A stretch of DNA of 15,330 nt from Acidimicrobiia bacterium (GCA_029857855.1 JAOUGG010000009.1:1-15330); one strand, 5' to 3'; positions 6,805 to 15,243 are shown, numbered from the stretch's first letter. Translations and numbers: made by a program. Notes: a model not told the origin generated them from the letters alone.

Positions 6805-7854
6805 ATGGACCTGGGAATCTTCATTCCGATCGGCAACAACGGTTGGATGATGTCGAAGAATGCACCGCAGTACATGCCGAGTTTCGAGCTCAACCGCACG
6901 ACCGCCGAGCGGGCCGAGGAGGCCGGCTTCGACTTCCTGTTGTCGATGGTGAAGCTGCGAGGCTTCGGCGGCGAGACCGAGTTCTGGGATCACAACCTGG
7001 AGTCGTTCAACCTGATGGCCGGGCTGGCCGCCGTCACCAACGACATCCAACTGTTCGCCTCCGTGGCGCTCCCCACCCTGCACCCGGCGATGGTGGCCCG
7101 CATGGCCTCGACGATCGACGACATCTCGGGCGGCCGGTTCGGGATCAACATCGTGTCGGGCTGGAACCAGAGCGAGTACGCCCAGATGGGCCTGTGGCCG
7201 GGCGACTGGTACTACGAGAAGCGCTACGACTACGCCACCGAATACGTCACGATCATGAAGGAGCTGTGGGCCACCGGGGTCAGCGACTTCAAAGGCGAAT
7301 ACTTCCAGCTCGACGACTGCCGGATGTCGCCCCCGCCCCGCAACGGGAAGGTGCCGCTGGTGTGCGCCGGGCAGTCCGACCGGGGCATGGAGTTCTGCGC
7401 CGACTACGGCGACTACCAGTTCATCATCGGCACCGGTGACCTCGACGTGGTCCGCAGTGACGCCGCCCGCCTGATGGCGGCCGCCGAGACGAGCGGCCGC
7501 GACGTCGGCGTGTACGTGTTGTTCCAGATCACCATGGGCGAAACCGACGACGAGGCCGAGGCCAAATGGCAGCACTACCGCGACGGCGCCGACCTGGAGG
7601 CGATCAAGTTCATGACCGGCCAGGCCGAGCTCGACACCGCCGGAGCCACCGCCGAGAAGATCACCGAGATGCAGGGGGCGTTCAACCTGAACATCGGCCC
7701 GATCGTCGGCTCGCACGCCACCATCGCGTCGCGCCTCGACGAGGTGTCGGAGATCCCCGGTGTCAAGGGCGTGATGTGTGTGTTCGACGACTACCCGCCC
7801 GCCACGGCCGAATTCGGCGCCAAGGTGATGCCGAAGATGGAGAGCCGCGCATGA
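6805..7854 (+). CDS. rutA: RutA-like flavin-dependent pyrimidine monooxygenase (LLM class)
   Basis: FMNH2-dependent monooxygenase of the bacterial-luciferase fold, 349 residues. RutA opens the ring of uracil or thymine between N3 and C4 to give ureidoacrylate, using reduced FMN from a partner. The match to E. coli RutA, recalled from memory, runs along the whole length: PIGNNGW (8-14), APQYMPSFELN (20-30), KLRGFGGETEFWDHNLESF (50-68), LMAGLAAVT, ARMASTIDDISGGRFG (98-113), QMGLWPGDWYYEKRYDY (127-143), DFKGEYF, DDCRMSP, CAGQSDRGM (187-195), VYVLF, GETDDEAEAKW and GSHATIASRLDEV. The E. coli enzyme has TGW where this one has SGW (118-120). It lacks the extra N-terminal residues of the E. coli protein. 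The ATG at 6805 follows GAAGGGGAA. The stop overlaps the next start (ATGA). Another heterocyclic lactam substrate cannot be excluded. Confidence 0.9.
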   Translation: MDLGIFIPIGNNGWMMSKNAPQYMPSFELNRTTAERAEEAGFDFLLSMVKLRGFGGETEFWDHNLESFNLMAGLAAVTNDIQLFASVALPTLHPAMVARMASTIDDISGGRFGINIVSGWNQSEYAQMGLWPGDWYYEKRYDYATEYVTIMKELWATGVSDFKGEYFQLDDCRMSPPPRNGKVPLVCAGQSDRGMEFCADYGDYQFIIGTGDLDVVRSDAARLMAAAETSGRDVGVYVLFQITMGETDDEAEAKWQHYRDGADLEAIKFMTGQAELDTAGATAEKITEMQGAFNLNIGPIVGSHATIASRLDEVSEIPGVKGVMCVFDDYPPATAEFGAKVMPKMESRA

Positions 7855-8369
7855 GCGGTGCCTCGTCGGCTCCGCCGATGGTGCGGGCCGTCATCGGCAA
7901 TCCCAATCCCGGCGGTCGAACCACGATCGTCGGCGAGGCGGTGGCGGCGGCAATCGTCGACATGCTGGGCGGAGCCGGCGGCGCCACCGAGACCATCGAG
8001 CTGGCCCACATCGGCCCGCATCTGTTCGAGTGGGGCAACGAGGACGTCAAGGCGCTGACCGATCGGGTGGCGTCGAGCACGGTCAACGTGTTCGCCTGTC
8101 CCACGTACAAGGCGACCTACACGGGCCTGCTGAAGGCGTTCCTCGACAACTACGGCAACGATGGTCTGGCCGGCACGATCGCCGTTCCGGTCATGGTCGG
8201 CGGCACACCCCGCCACGCACTGGCCCCCGAGGTCCATCTCCGGCCGCTACTGGTGGAGTTGGGAGCGTCGGTACCGACCCGGGGCCTCTACGTGCTCGAC
8301 TCCGAGATGGACGGCCTCGCCGCCGCGGTCGAGTCGTGGGCCCGGGGCGCCGAGGGTCAACTCGGCTGA
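7851..8369 (+). CDS. NAD(P)H-dependent FMN reductase (SsuE/MsuE type)
   Basis: Flavodoxin-fold reductase of 172 residues that would supply FMNH2 to the RutA-like monooxygenase. The phosphate-binding loop GNPNPGGRT is at 16-24, the flavin-ring strand reads FACPTYKATYTGLLKAFLD (81-99), and MVGGTPRHAL (115-124) follows as in SsuE/MsuE. The start ATG at 7851 lies inside the stop of the preceding gene, so translation is coupled and the two proteins are probably made in similar amounts. In E. coli the same job is done by RutF, which has an unrelated fold, so this is a functional replacement. It is the last gene of the operon; 118 bases separate it from the convergent typA, with only a weak 5-base-pair hairpin and no obvious terminator. 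Confidence 0.88.
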   Translation: MSGASSAPPMVRAVIGNPNPGGRTTIVGEAVAAAIVDMLGGAGGATETIELAHIGPHLFEWGNEDVKALTDRVASSTVNVFACPTYKATYTGLLKAFLDNYGNDGLAGTIAVPVMVGGTPRHALAPEVHLRPLLVELGASVPTRGLYVLDSEMDGLAAAVESWARGAEGQLG

Positions 8370-8487
8370 CGGTCGTAAGTCCTCGCGGCGGTTCGGCCAG
8401 CGGGCGAACATTTCCCCGCCTGACGCGCCTCGTCGTCGACGCTGACCGCAAGCACTTCGGCCCCGGACGTCGAACTCGCCCATGACG

Positions 8488-10404
8488 CTACGAAGCCTCG
8501 GCAGCCGCCGCGGCCTTGCGGGCCTTTGCGGCCCGGGCCCGGACGGTCGGATCGAGTTCGACCTTGCGGAGCCGGATCTCGTCGGGGGTCACCTCGACAC
8601 ATTCGTTGTCGGCAATGAACTCGAGGGCCTGTTCGAGCGACTGCTGTTTGTGCGGTGACAGCTTCACGGTGGCATCGGCCGCTGCGGCACGATGGTTCGT
8701 GAGCTGCTTCTCCTTGCAGACGTTGACATCCATGTCTTCGGACCGGCTGTTCTCCCCGATGATCATTCCCGGGTAGACCTCGGTGCCCGGCGGAATGAGC
8801 ATCTGGGCCCGCTCCTGCAGCCCCAGCATCGCATACGGGGTGGCCGGGCCCTTGCGGTCGGCCACCAGCGAACCCGATCGCCGGGTGCGAATCTCCCCGA
8901 ACCACGGCTCGAATCCATCCATCGACTGGTTGATCACACCGGTGCCCCGGGTTTCGGTCATGAACTCGGTGCGGAACCCGATCAGGCCTCGGGCCGGGAC
9001 GAGGTAGTCGAGCCGAACCCAGCCGGTGCCGTGATTCACCATCTGATCCATGCGCCCCTTGCGGGTGGCCAGCAGCTGGGTCACCGCTCCCATGTGTTCC
9101 TCGGGCACGTCGATGACGACCCGTTCGACCGGCTCGTGGACGGCGCCGTCGATCTCCCGGATGACCACCTGTGGCTTGCCGACGGTCAGCTCGAAGCCCT
9201 CGCGGCGCATCGTTTCGACCAGCACCGCCAGCTGCAGTTCGCCGCGGGCCTGGACCTCCCAGACATCGGGTTTCTCAGTGGTGAGCACCCGCAGGCTCAT
9301 GTTGCCGACGAGCTCGGCGTCGAGCCTGCTCTTGACGAGACGGGCCGTGAGCTTCGATCCGGATTGGCCGGCCAACGGCGAGGAGTTCACACCGATCGTC
9401 ATCGACAGCGACGGCTCGTCGACCTCGATGACCGGCATGGGTCGGGGGTCTTCCATGTCGACGAGGGTCTCGCCGATCAGGATGTCGTCGATGCCGGCCA
9501 CGGCCGCCAGATCGCCGGGACCGGCCTCGTCGGCCGGTACCCGATCGAGTGCCTCGGTCAGGTACAACTCGGAGATCTTGACCCGCTCGACGGTTCCGTC
9601 GATGCGGCTCAGGCCGATCGACGAACCCTTGCGAAGGGTGCCGTTCATGATGCGGCACAGAGCGAGGCGACCCAGGTAGGCGCTGACGTCGAGGTTGGTC
9701 ACCCAGGCTTGGAGCGGATGGCCCTCGGTGTAGACCGGTGCGGGGACGACCTCGGTGATCGCGTTGAATAGCGGGGTGAGGCCGGACCCGGAGCCCGACG
9801 TGCCGGCCGACGAGTCGGCGACCAGGTCGGCGACGGCGTCGATGTCGGTGGTGGCCCATCCGGCACGGGCGGCGCAGTAGAGGATCGGGAACTCGATCTG
9901 GTCGTCGCGGGCGTCGATGTCGAGGAACAGCTCGTAGACCTCGTCGACCACCTCTTTGATTCGGGCGTCTCCCCGGTCGACCTTGTTGATCACGAGGATC
10001 ACCGGGAGATCCCGTTCGAGCGCCTTGCGAAGCACGAACCGGGTCTGGGGCAGCGGGCCCTCGGCGGCGTCGACCAGCAACACGATGCCGTCGACCATCG
10101 TCAGGGCTCGCTCGACCTCGCCACCGAAGTCGGCGTGGCCGGGGGTGTCGACGATGTTGAGGGTCAGGTCGCCTAGGCGGACCGACGTGTTCTTGGCCAG
10201 GATCGTGATGCCCTTCTCCCGCTCCAGGTCGCTCGAATCCATGATCCGATCGGCCACGTCCTCGTTGGCCCGGAACACACCGGTCTGGCGCAGCATGGCG
10301 TCGACCAGGGTGGTCTTCCCGTGGTCGACGTGGGCCACGATGGCCACGTTTCGAATGTCCTCGCGCCGTCGGCGCGGCATTTCTTCTTGGCGGCCTGCGG
10401 CCAT
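8488..10404 (-). CDS. typA: Translational GTPase TypA/BipA
   Basis: Ribosome-associated GTPase related to EF-G and LepA, involved in ribosome assembly and growth under stress. It has 638 residues, slightly longer than the roughly 610 of E. coli BipA. The GTP-binding motifs are AHVDHGKT (24-31), GITI (65-68), DTPGH (86-90) and NKVD (140-143). Family features follow: [30 protein letters not shown] with [13 protein letters not shown], and the BipA-specific C-terminal segment [23 protein letters not shown] (about residues 558-580, in two parts). A Gly/Ser-rich insert ([11 protein letters not shown]) lies before domain 2. The C-terminus ends in an Arg/Lys/Ala-rich tail. The ATG at 10404 is preferred over the Met nine codons in because GAGAGGAA lies just upstream of it. 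It appears monocistronic and shares a 171-base intergenic region with the divergent unknown gene. Confidence 0.97.
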   Translation of the reverse strand: MAAGRQEEMPRRRREDIRNVAIVAHVDHGKTTLVDAMLRQTGVFRANEDVADRIMDSSDLEREKGITILAKNTSVRLGDLTLNIVDTPGHADFGGEVERALTMVDGIVLLVDAAEGPLPQTRFVLRKALERDLPVILVINKVDRGDARIKEVVDEVYELFLDIDARDDQIEFPILYCAARAGWATTDIDAVADLVADSSAGTSGSGSGLTPLFNAITEVVPAPVYTEGHPLQAWVTNLDVSAYLGRLALCRIMNGTLRKGSSIGLSRIDGTVERVKISELYLTEALDRVPADEAGPGDLAAVAGIDDILIGETLVDMEDPRPMPVIEVDEPSLSMTIGVNSSPLAGQSGSKLTARLVKSRLDAELVGNMSLRVLTTEKPDVWEVQARGELQLAVLVETMRREGFELTVGKPQVVIREIDGAVHEPVERVVIDVPEEHMGAVTQLLATRKGRMDQMVNHGTGWVRLDYLVPARGLIGFRTEFMTETRGTGVINQSMDGFEPWFGEIRTRRSGSLVADRKGPATPYAMLGLQERAQMLIPPGTEVYPGMIIGENSRSEDMDVNVCKEKQLTNHRAAAADATVKLSPHKQQSLEQALEFIADNECVEVTPDEIRLRKVELDPTVRARAAKARKAAAAAEAS

Positions 10405-10575
10405 GTGACGGTTCCTCTCACGAACCAGTACGACTAATCAACGATACGGCCTGGGGGTACCCGAATGACCGGTGGGTGTCAGACGACCCATCGGGACCTT
10501 CGGCAACGGACCGCCGCCTCGACTCGACCCCACCTGCGAAAGTAGGCTGGAAGGGAACCATCCGTTGGAGGTCCT

Positions 10576-11247
10576 ATGGCCGCGAAACCAACCCCGGTCG
10601 AAGTATTCGGGGTCCGGTCCGACGGCGAGTTGATCCCGCTCACGACCGGCTCCTCCCGCACGGCCGAACCGGCGCGGACCCCGCCGCGACCGCCGATCGA
10701 TGCCGATCGGGTGTGGATTCTCGGCCCGGTCGGTGACCTTGCCGACACAGCCGACTCCACCGGGGCGGATCGACCCGGCTCCGCGACCTACCAGGCGAGA
10801 AAGGCGACCCGACCCGGCGGCTACCGTGATCGCCCGACCCGAGCCGGCGGTCGAGAGGACGTCGTGGCGCCGGTTCCGGTTCTGCCGGGACGGGCCAGCC
10901 GGGCGCTCCACACGGGTGACTTGTTCGACGATCCGCTTCCCGGCCTTCGCGTCAATGTCGACAGCCTGGAGGTCGGGGTTCACGGGTCTTCCTGGGACGC
11001 TACGGTGACGTGGGGGCGGCTGCGGCGGCGAACCCGCCCGGCCACCCTCCGGGCCTACCCGTCGAGGTCGGCCAACCTGACCGTGCTCGAACTCGTCCCG
11101 ACCCGATCGAGGTTGATCCACACCCGCGCCTTCGTGCGCGCCGGTGTGCCGGCCATCGCCACGCTGTGTTCCCGAATCAACCGGGCCGCCGGGACACGGC
11201 GGCCGACACCGGATCTCCAGCACCGGTCGACGACCGAGGTCTGGTGA
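10576..11247 (+). CDS. Hypothetical protein with disordered middle
   Basis: I do not recognise this 223-residue protein. A strong ribosome-binding site (TTGGAGG, five bases before the ATG) and a consistent preference for G or C at third positions make it a believable gene. The N-terminus (KPTPVEVFGVRSDGELIPL) looks like a short folded segment; about 25-95 is rich in Pro, Arg, Gly and Thr and is probably disordered. A second ordered part follows (about 110-205: LHTGDLFDDPLPGLRVNVDSL and NLTVLELVPTRSRLIHTRA). There is no signal peptide, membrane segment or known catalytic motif. A possible -10 box TAGGCT lies at 10543-10548. Its last 71 bases overlap the end of the convergent glycosyltransferase gene. 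It could contact the translation or surface-polymer genes next to it, but nothing in it says so. Confidence 0.6.
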   Translation: MAAKPTPVEVFGVRSDGELIPLTTGSSRTAEPARTPPRPPIDADRVWILGPVGDLADTADSTGADRPGSATYQARKATRPGGYRDRPTRAGGREDVVAPVPVLPGRASRALHTGDLFDDPLPGLRVNVDSLEVGVHGSSWDATVTWGRLRRRTRPATLRAYPSRSANLTVLELVPTRSRLIHTRAFVRAGVPAIATLCSRINRAAGTRRPTPDLQHRSTTEVW

Positions 11248-13171
11248 CCTCGGGCTCGGGATCAGGCTCGGCGGCATCGGAGGCGCCGGGACCGTCACCG
11301 GAATCTCCAGCACCCATCTCCTCGGCGACACCATCGACATAGCAGAGCCGATCGATGATGATCCCGGCGTCGACCGGCACGTGCTCGAAACGCAGACCGA
11401 GCGTGTCGCCGATCCGCCGAATCGAGCATTCGATCGGGGTCTCCATCCCATCGGTCGAGAACAGGATCAGATCACCGAGCTCCAGTTCCACGTCATCGTA
11501 GATCTCAACGGCGACACCCGATGGTGAGAGGTCGGCCAACCGACCGAGCACGGTTTGATCGCCCAGTTCCAAGGTGGCCCTGCGACCCTCGATTGGAACC
11601 CGGTAGATCCGCCGCCGCTGCTGGTAGCCCAGACCGTAGCGCCAGGCCAGGGCAAGCTGGATTCCCTCCCAGGCGGCCAGGAGGAAGGTGAGCGTGGCGG
11701 CGAAGGTGGTCAGCCCGTAGCCGGTCAACTGCCGGGCGATGCCGATGATCACGCCGGCGACGAGGACGAGCGTCAGCAGAACGAGCGAGGTGTTGGCGCG
11801 GAGGAACACACCCCAGTGCTCAACGGTCGAGTCCTTGACCGTGACCTTGAACACCTGCTTCTTGGGTGGACCCGACACGAGGGTTCGCAGCGCCGAGAGC
11901 TGGGCCGGCAGCGACAGGATCTCGGCCCGGCTCAGGTCGCCGAGCGCAACCCGCCCCCTGGATAGCGCCAGCATGCCGTATCCGCCACCGAACATCGCCC
12001 CGCCGAGAATCGTCACCATCACGATCGGCTCCGCTTCGAACGGGATCCGTCCGGATCCGAGAATCAGTGCCACCCCGAGTATGAGAAGGATCCGTCGTAG
12101 CCCGGCCAGCACCGCCACGAGCGTGGCCACATAGGACAGCCGCTGCCGCAACGTCAGACCCGGAATCGTCAACGGGCTGTCGTCGGTGTGGAGCAGGGCG
12201 ATGTTGCCCGAACCCCAGCGGTCACGCTGGGTGACAAAGGTGCTGTGGTCGGTGGCCCCGAGGCCGAACGAGAGGGCGATCGGGTGGTAACGACTCCGCC
12301 AGCCGGCGGCGTGCAGGCGGACCGAGGTGTGGAAGTCCTCGGTGATCGTGCCTTCGGCGACGCCTCCGACCTCCTTCAACGCCGCAGTCCGCAGCATGCC
12401 GCCGGTGCCGCACCAGTAGGCGGCGTTGTGGCGATCCTTGCCCCACTGGATCACGTCGTAGAACAACGACTGGTCGTGGCGACCCTCGGAGTAGTGCTGG
12501 AAGCTGTCGGTGTTGTAGAAACCGTGCGGCGTCTGCACGAGGGCCACTCGCTCGTCCTCGAAGTACGGAACCAGGCTCGACACGTAGTCGGGCTGGGGAA
12601 CCATGTCACAGTCGAGCACCGTGACCAGCTCACCGGTCAGCTTGGTCAGCGAGTTGTTGATGTTGCCGGCCTTCGCCCCCTTGTTGTCGGAGCGGGTGAG
12701 ATAGGTGACCCCGAGCATCTCCGCCAGCTCGGCCATCTCGGCGCGCCCGCCGTCGTCGAGCAACCAGATCTCCAGCGGTCCGTCGTAGTCCTGGCCGAGG
12801 CAGCCGGCCAGGGTCGGGCGGACGACCTCGACCGGTTCGTTGTAGGTCGGTATCAGCACATCCACCGCCGGCCGAGCGGTTCCACGCGGCGGGTCGAACG
12901 GCGGCAGTCGCCAGCCGTCGTACACGAGTGCGACCTGGGCCACCATGGCCAGGATCTCGCCCGTCAGCAACACCAGGTTGATCGGCCAGAACGACCGCTC
13001 GTCGCCGAAGGTGCTGACACGGAACGCAGCGTAAAGCACCATGGCCACCAGGCCGATGACCATGATCAAATGGGCGAACGCCCCCTCCCGGGCCAGGGGC
13101 CGGCGATTGGGATGCCCCGACACGGTGGTTTCGGGGTCCGGACGATCGTCGCGGCCGGACGGGGTCGTCAT
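11177..13171 (-). CDS. bcsA: BcsA-like processive glycosyltransferase with PilZ domain
   Basis: Membrane family-2 glycosyltransferase, 664 residues with the start chosen here, predicted to polymerise and export a beta-linked glucan such as cellulose. Numbering from this start, two membrane segments (about 31-53 and 61-85) precede the GT domain, with DDG at 139-141, the metal-binding DCD at 187-189, the catalytic-base TED at 277-279 and QRDRW at 315-319, the Q-x-x-R-W signature of processive synthases. Further membrane segments follow, then the gating-loop motif FKVTVK (441-446), two to three more segments, and a PilZ domain with R-x-x-x-R (520-524) and DLSPSG (547-552). Both halves of the c-di-GMP site are intact. 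The acidic tail is unrelated. Starts 7 and 16 codons upstream exist, but only the ATG at 13171 has GGAG before it (13179-13176). No BcsB, BcsC or cellulase gene is adjacent. Confidence 0.9.
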   Translation of the reverse strand: MTTPSGRDDRPDPETTVSGHPNRRPLAREGAFAHLIMVIGLVAMVLYAAFRVSTFGDERSFWPINLVLLTGEILAMVAQVALVYDGWRLPPFDPPRGTARPAVDVLIPTYNEPVEVVRPTLAGCLGQDYDGPLEIWLLDDGGRAEMAELAEMLGVTYLTRSDNKGAKAGNINNSLTKLTGELVTVLDCDMVPQPDYVSSLVPYFEDERVALVQTPHGFYNTDSFQHYSEGRHDQSLFYDVIQWGKDRHNAAYWCGTGGMLRTAALKEVGGVAEGTITEDFHTSVRLHAAGWRSRYHPIALSFGLGATDHSTFVTQRDRWGSGNIALLHTDDSPLTIPGLTLRQRLSYVATLVAVLAGLRRILLILGVALILGSGRIPFEAEPIVMVTILGGAMFGGGYGMLALSRGRVALGDLSRAEILSLPAQLSALRTLVSGPPKKQVFKVTVKDSTVEHWGVFLRANTSLVLLTLVLVAGVIIGIARQLTGYGLTTFAATLTFLLAAWEGIQLALAWRYGLGYQQRRRIYRVPIEGRRATLELGDQTVLGRLADLSPSGVAVEIYDDVELELGDLILFSTDGMETPIECSIRRIGDTLGLRFEHVPVDAGIIIDRLCYVDGVAEEMGAGDSGDGPGASDAAEPDPEPEVTRPRSSTGAGDPVSAAVSRRPG

Positions 13172-13175
13172 AGGA

Positions 13176-13179
13176 CTCC
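13176..13179 (-). promoter_or_regulatory. Ribosome-binding site deciding the BcsA-like start
   Basis: GGAG on the minus strand lies four bases before the ATG at 13171. The two upstream in-frame ATGs (13216 and 13198) have no such sequence. The spacing is slightly short, so the choice is likely but not certain. Confidence 0.5.
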
Positions 13180-13317
13180 GCTGGCTCAACGGACCCATGA
13201 CCGTTTCGTCGGCCATCCGGAGCCGGATTCAAGGATCTTCGTTTTGCCGCTATAGCCGTCGCCAATCCGCGGACGATTGACTGCGGTCGGTCGCCGAGCC
13301 CTCCGACGTTCTGTCGT

Positions 13318-14097
13318 CTACCGCTGCTGAAGCGCCTCACGTACCGAATCGGCGGCCGCCTCGATGATTCGACCGATCGATGCGGCTATGTCTTCGTCGA
13401 GCACCCCGGACCACTCGTCCATGTAGATCTTCTTGATCTCGACGGCGATCGAACAGCCGGTGTCGCCGTAGCGCCCGTTTATCCAGCGACTCATCTGGCC
13501 CCCGGTGAATTTCACGTTGGTTCGAACATCCAATGAATCGTCGTAGAAGGGGAGTTCGGACATGGTCTCCGTGAAGGCTGAAACCACGTCGTCCCAGCTC
13601 GCTGCGATCGTCTTCGTGCCCAGGTTGATCTCCGGGTTCAGTTCCGGGTCGTCAACGGGAGCGTCCGGGCCGCCGCGCCGGTGGTTGTAGGAATGGATGT
13701 CGAGCACCACGATGTGACCGTGGGCCTCAACCACCTGATCGCACAGCCGGCCCAGCTGCTCGTAGAAGCTGTCGTAGACCTCCAATGAAGCGTTGACGAG
13801 ATCATCAGCGGGCTCTGCCGACCAGATGTCGAGACCCCATGCGTCGGACGGGACCCGGTAGATCGCCTTGTCTCGCGGTCGGTTGATGTCGACCTCGAAA
13901 CGGGATCGGTGAACAACGATGGAGTTTTTGGCCACACCGACCATTTGGTCGGTGAAGGGATCCTCCTCCCGAAGCTGGTCGGCATCGCTTAGCTTCATCA
14001 GGGCCGAAACCTCGGGCCGCAGTTCGTGCCCGGCGTGTAAGGCGGTGGCCAGGATGGGGTCGTCGCCGGTGACGACCGTCCAGGGGTCCGAGGTCAC
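13318..14097 (-). CDS. N-formylglutamate amidohydrolase-family protein
   Basis: Zinc-dependent amidohydrolase/carboxypeptidase-like protein of 259 residues, close to the family's usual size. The likely metal and catalytic residues are visible: His21-x-x-His24-Glu25 (LHAGHE), Asp70-Ile-Asn-Arg (VDINRP, 69-74) and the DIHSYNH block at 133-139. The classical family member cuts N-formylglutamate in histidine degradation, but no hut gene is near, and its real substrate is open. It starts with a GTG at 14097 that overlaps the stop of the ATP-grasp gene by four bases (GTGA), so it is translationally coupled and surely works with it. A hydrolase that acts on what the ligase makes, or trims its substrate, is the natural inference. 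Between this gene and the BcsA-like gene are 146 bases with a poor -10 candidate (TATAGC near 13250) on the minus strand. Confidence 0.8.
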   Translation of the reverse strand: MTSDPWTVVTGDDPILATALHAGHELRPEVSALMKLSDADQLREEDPFTDQMVGVAKNSIVVHRSRFEVDINRPRDKAIYRVPSDAWGLDIWSAEPADDLVNASLEVYDSFYEQLGRLCDQVVEAHGHIVVLDIHSYNHRRGGPDAPVDDPELNPEINLGTKTIAASWDDVVSAFTETMSELPFYDDSLDVRTNVKFTGGQMSRWINGRYGDTGCSIAVEIKKIYMDEWSGVLDEDIAASIGRIIEAAADSVREALQQR

Positions 14098-15137
14098 AGC
14101 GTCGCCAAGTCGACGTTTTCGAAGTTGCGGCGGTAGTAGCCCATGTAACTCACCTTACGCTCCAGGCTGTCAACGACGGCGTCGTTGAAGTTCACCCCTT
14201 CGAGCTTCTGGGCCGACCCGAGCCCGCCCGGGCTGAAGACGTTGATCTCCATCAGCTTGTCTCCGACGATGTCGATACCGACGAGGAACATGCCGTCCTG
14301 TACGAGCTTCGGTCGGACGATCTCGGCCAGCCGGAAGTCGTCGTCGGTAAGCGTCGCTTTGGCCAGTGTCCCGCCGGCGTGAAGGTTGGAGCGCATGTCG
14401 CCCCCGGAGCGAACCCGGCGGAAGGCGGCATAGCGGCCCTTGTGCCGGAGTGGTTCCCCGTTCATCAGGAAGAGGCGGGTATCGCCGTTTTCGGCCTTCG
14501 GAAGGTACTCCTGGGCGATGATGTAGCCGTCGCGGGCGACCGCGTCGATCATCTGGTTCAGGTTGTGGGGTTGATCGGACCGAACGAGAAAAACGCTCTC
14601 CCCGCCCGAACCGTGCAAGGGTTTGATGACCGCCCGACCCTGGTCGTTCACGAACTCCCGTATCAGCTTTCGGTCCCGGCTGATAAGCGTCGTCGGACGG
14701 ACCTCCTCGGGGAAGAGCTGGAAGTACATCTTGTTTTCCGCCTTGGCCAGACCGTTCGGATCGTTGAGCACGATCACGCCGTGGCGCATGGCGACCCGAC
14801 CGAAGTCGAGGGCGGCTGTCTTGGCCCATTCCCGCTTTCCCTTCTCGTCGGAAGGTACGTTTCGCAGGAACAGCACGTCGAGGTGATCGACGGTGACGCG
14901 CTCTCGGATGACGTTCTTTCCGTGCAGGTCCCGCATGTAGGCTATGCCGTCCTTGTACCTGGCCTTCGGGACCTTGCTGGCATCGGCTCGTACCAGCTCG
15001 TCGGGATCGTAGGCCAGATCTCCAACATTGATGGTCCAGGCCTCGTGGCCGCGATTGGTCAGCGCGACACCGAGTCGAGTGGTCGTGTAGCCGGCCTCCT
15101 CGGTCTTGATGTCGTTGACGACGAAACCGACGCGCAC
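14094..15137 (-). CDS. Glutathione-synthetase-like ATP-grasp ligase
   Basis: ATP-dependent carboxylate-amine ligase of 347 residues with the GshB domain order. The N-terminal domain (VRVGFVVNDIKTEEAGYTT) resembles the GSH-S N-terminal fold; the ATP-grasp part shows the glycine loop IKPLHGSGGES (171-181), QEYLPKAENGDTRLF (209-223), the SGGDMRSNLHAGG loop (244-256) and the metal-binding GIDIVGDKLMEINVFSP (287-303), all aligning well with E. coli GshB from memory. The start is GTG at 15137, which has AAAAGGAG five bases before it; a start 26 codons further up would give a basic tail unlike the family. No glutamate-cysteine ligase is present, and most actinobacteria make mycothiol, so the product may be another small peptide. 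It is the first gene of the pair with the amidohydrolase. Confidence 0.85.
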   Translation of the reverse strand: MRVGFVVNDIKTEEAGYTTTRLGVALTNRGHEAWTINVGDLAYDPDELVRADASKVPKARYKDGIAYMRDLHGKNVIRERVTVDHLDVLFLRNVPSDEKGKREWAKTAALDFGRVAMRHGVIVLNDPNGLAKAENKMYFQLFPEEVRPTTLISRDRKLIREFVNDQGRAVIKPLHGSGGESVFLVRSDQPHNLNQMIDAVARDGYIIAQEYLPKAENGDTRLFLMNGEPLRHKGRYAAFRRVRSGGDMRSNLHAGGTLAKATLTDDDFRLAEIVRPKLVQDGMFLVGIDIVGDKLMEINVFSPGGLGSAQKLEGVNFNDAVVDSLERKVSYMGYYRRNFENVDLATL

Positions 15138-15142
15138 AGAGA

Positions 15143-15149
15143 CTCCTTT
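15143..15149 (-). promoter_or_regulatory. Ribosome-binding site deciding the ATP-grasp gene start
   Basis: AAAGGAG on the minus strand, five bases (TCTCT) before the GTG at 15137, is a near-perfect Shine-Dalgarno sequence. It favours this GTG over an in-frame ATG at 15215. Confidence 0.75.
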
Positions 15150-15213
15150 TGGATGTTGGGCCGCCCGGGGACAAACGGTCGCCCGAGCCGGAGCCCTGTT
15201 GGACTCCCGCCTC

Positions 15214-15243
15214 ACCCTACATCAGTTGATAGTCGTGGGCCAA
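15214..15243 (-). promoter_or_regulatory. Possible promoter of the ATP-grasp / amidohydrolase pair
   Basis: On the minus strand TTGGCC (15243-15238) and TAGGGT (15219-15214) are separated by 18 bases. The transcript would start near 15207 and have a leader of about 70 bases. The rest of the window's right end (to 15330) shows no convincing gene. A plus-strand GTG at 15272 opens an unbroken frame to the edge but has no ribosome-binding site. Confidence 0.4.

Noticed and set aside
8370-8487. The convergent gap between the FMN reductase and typA, checked for a terminator or small gene.
   Set aside because: Only GCGGG / CCCGC with a ten-base loop is found (near 8401-8420), too weak to call. No start with a ribosome-binding site is present.
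10438-11451. A long minus-strand open frame opposite the hypothetical gene.
   Set aside because: Its product is Arg/Pro/Gly-rich without any family resemblance. It overlaps both the plus-strand gene with a strong ribosome-binding site and the glycosyltransferase in another frame, as expected of a high-GC shadow.
14094-15215. A longer version of the ATP-grasp protein beginning at the ATG at 15215.
   Set aside because: The extra 26 residues are Arg/Pro/Ala-rich and unlike GshB N-termini, whereas the GTG at 15137 has a near-perfect Shine-Dalgarno sequence.
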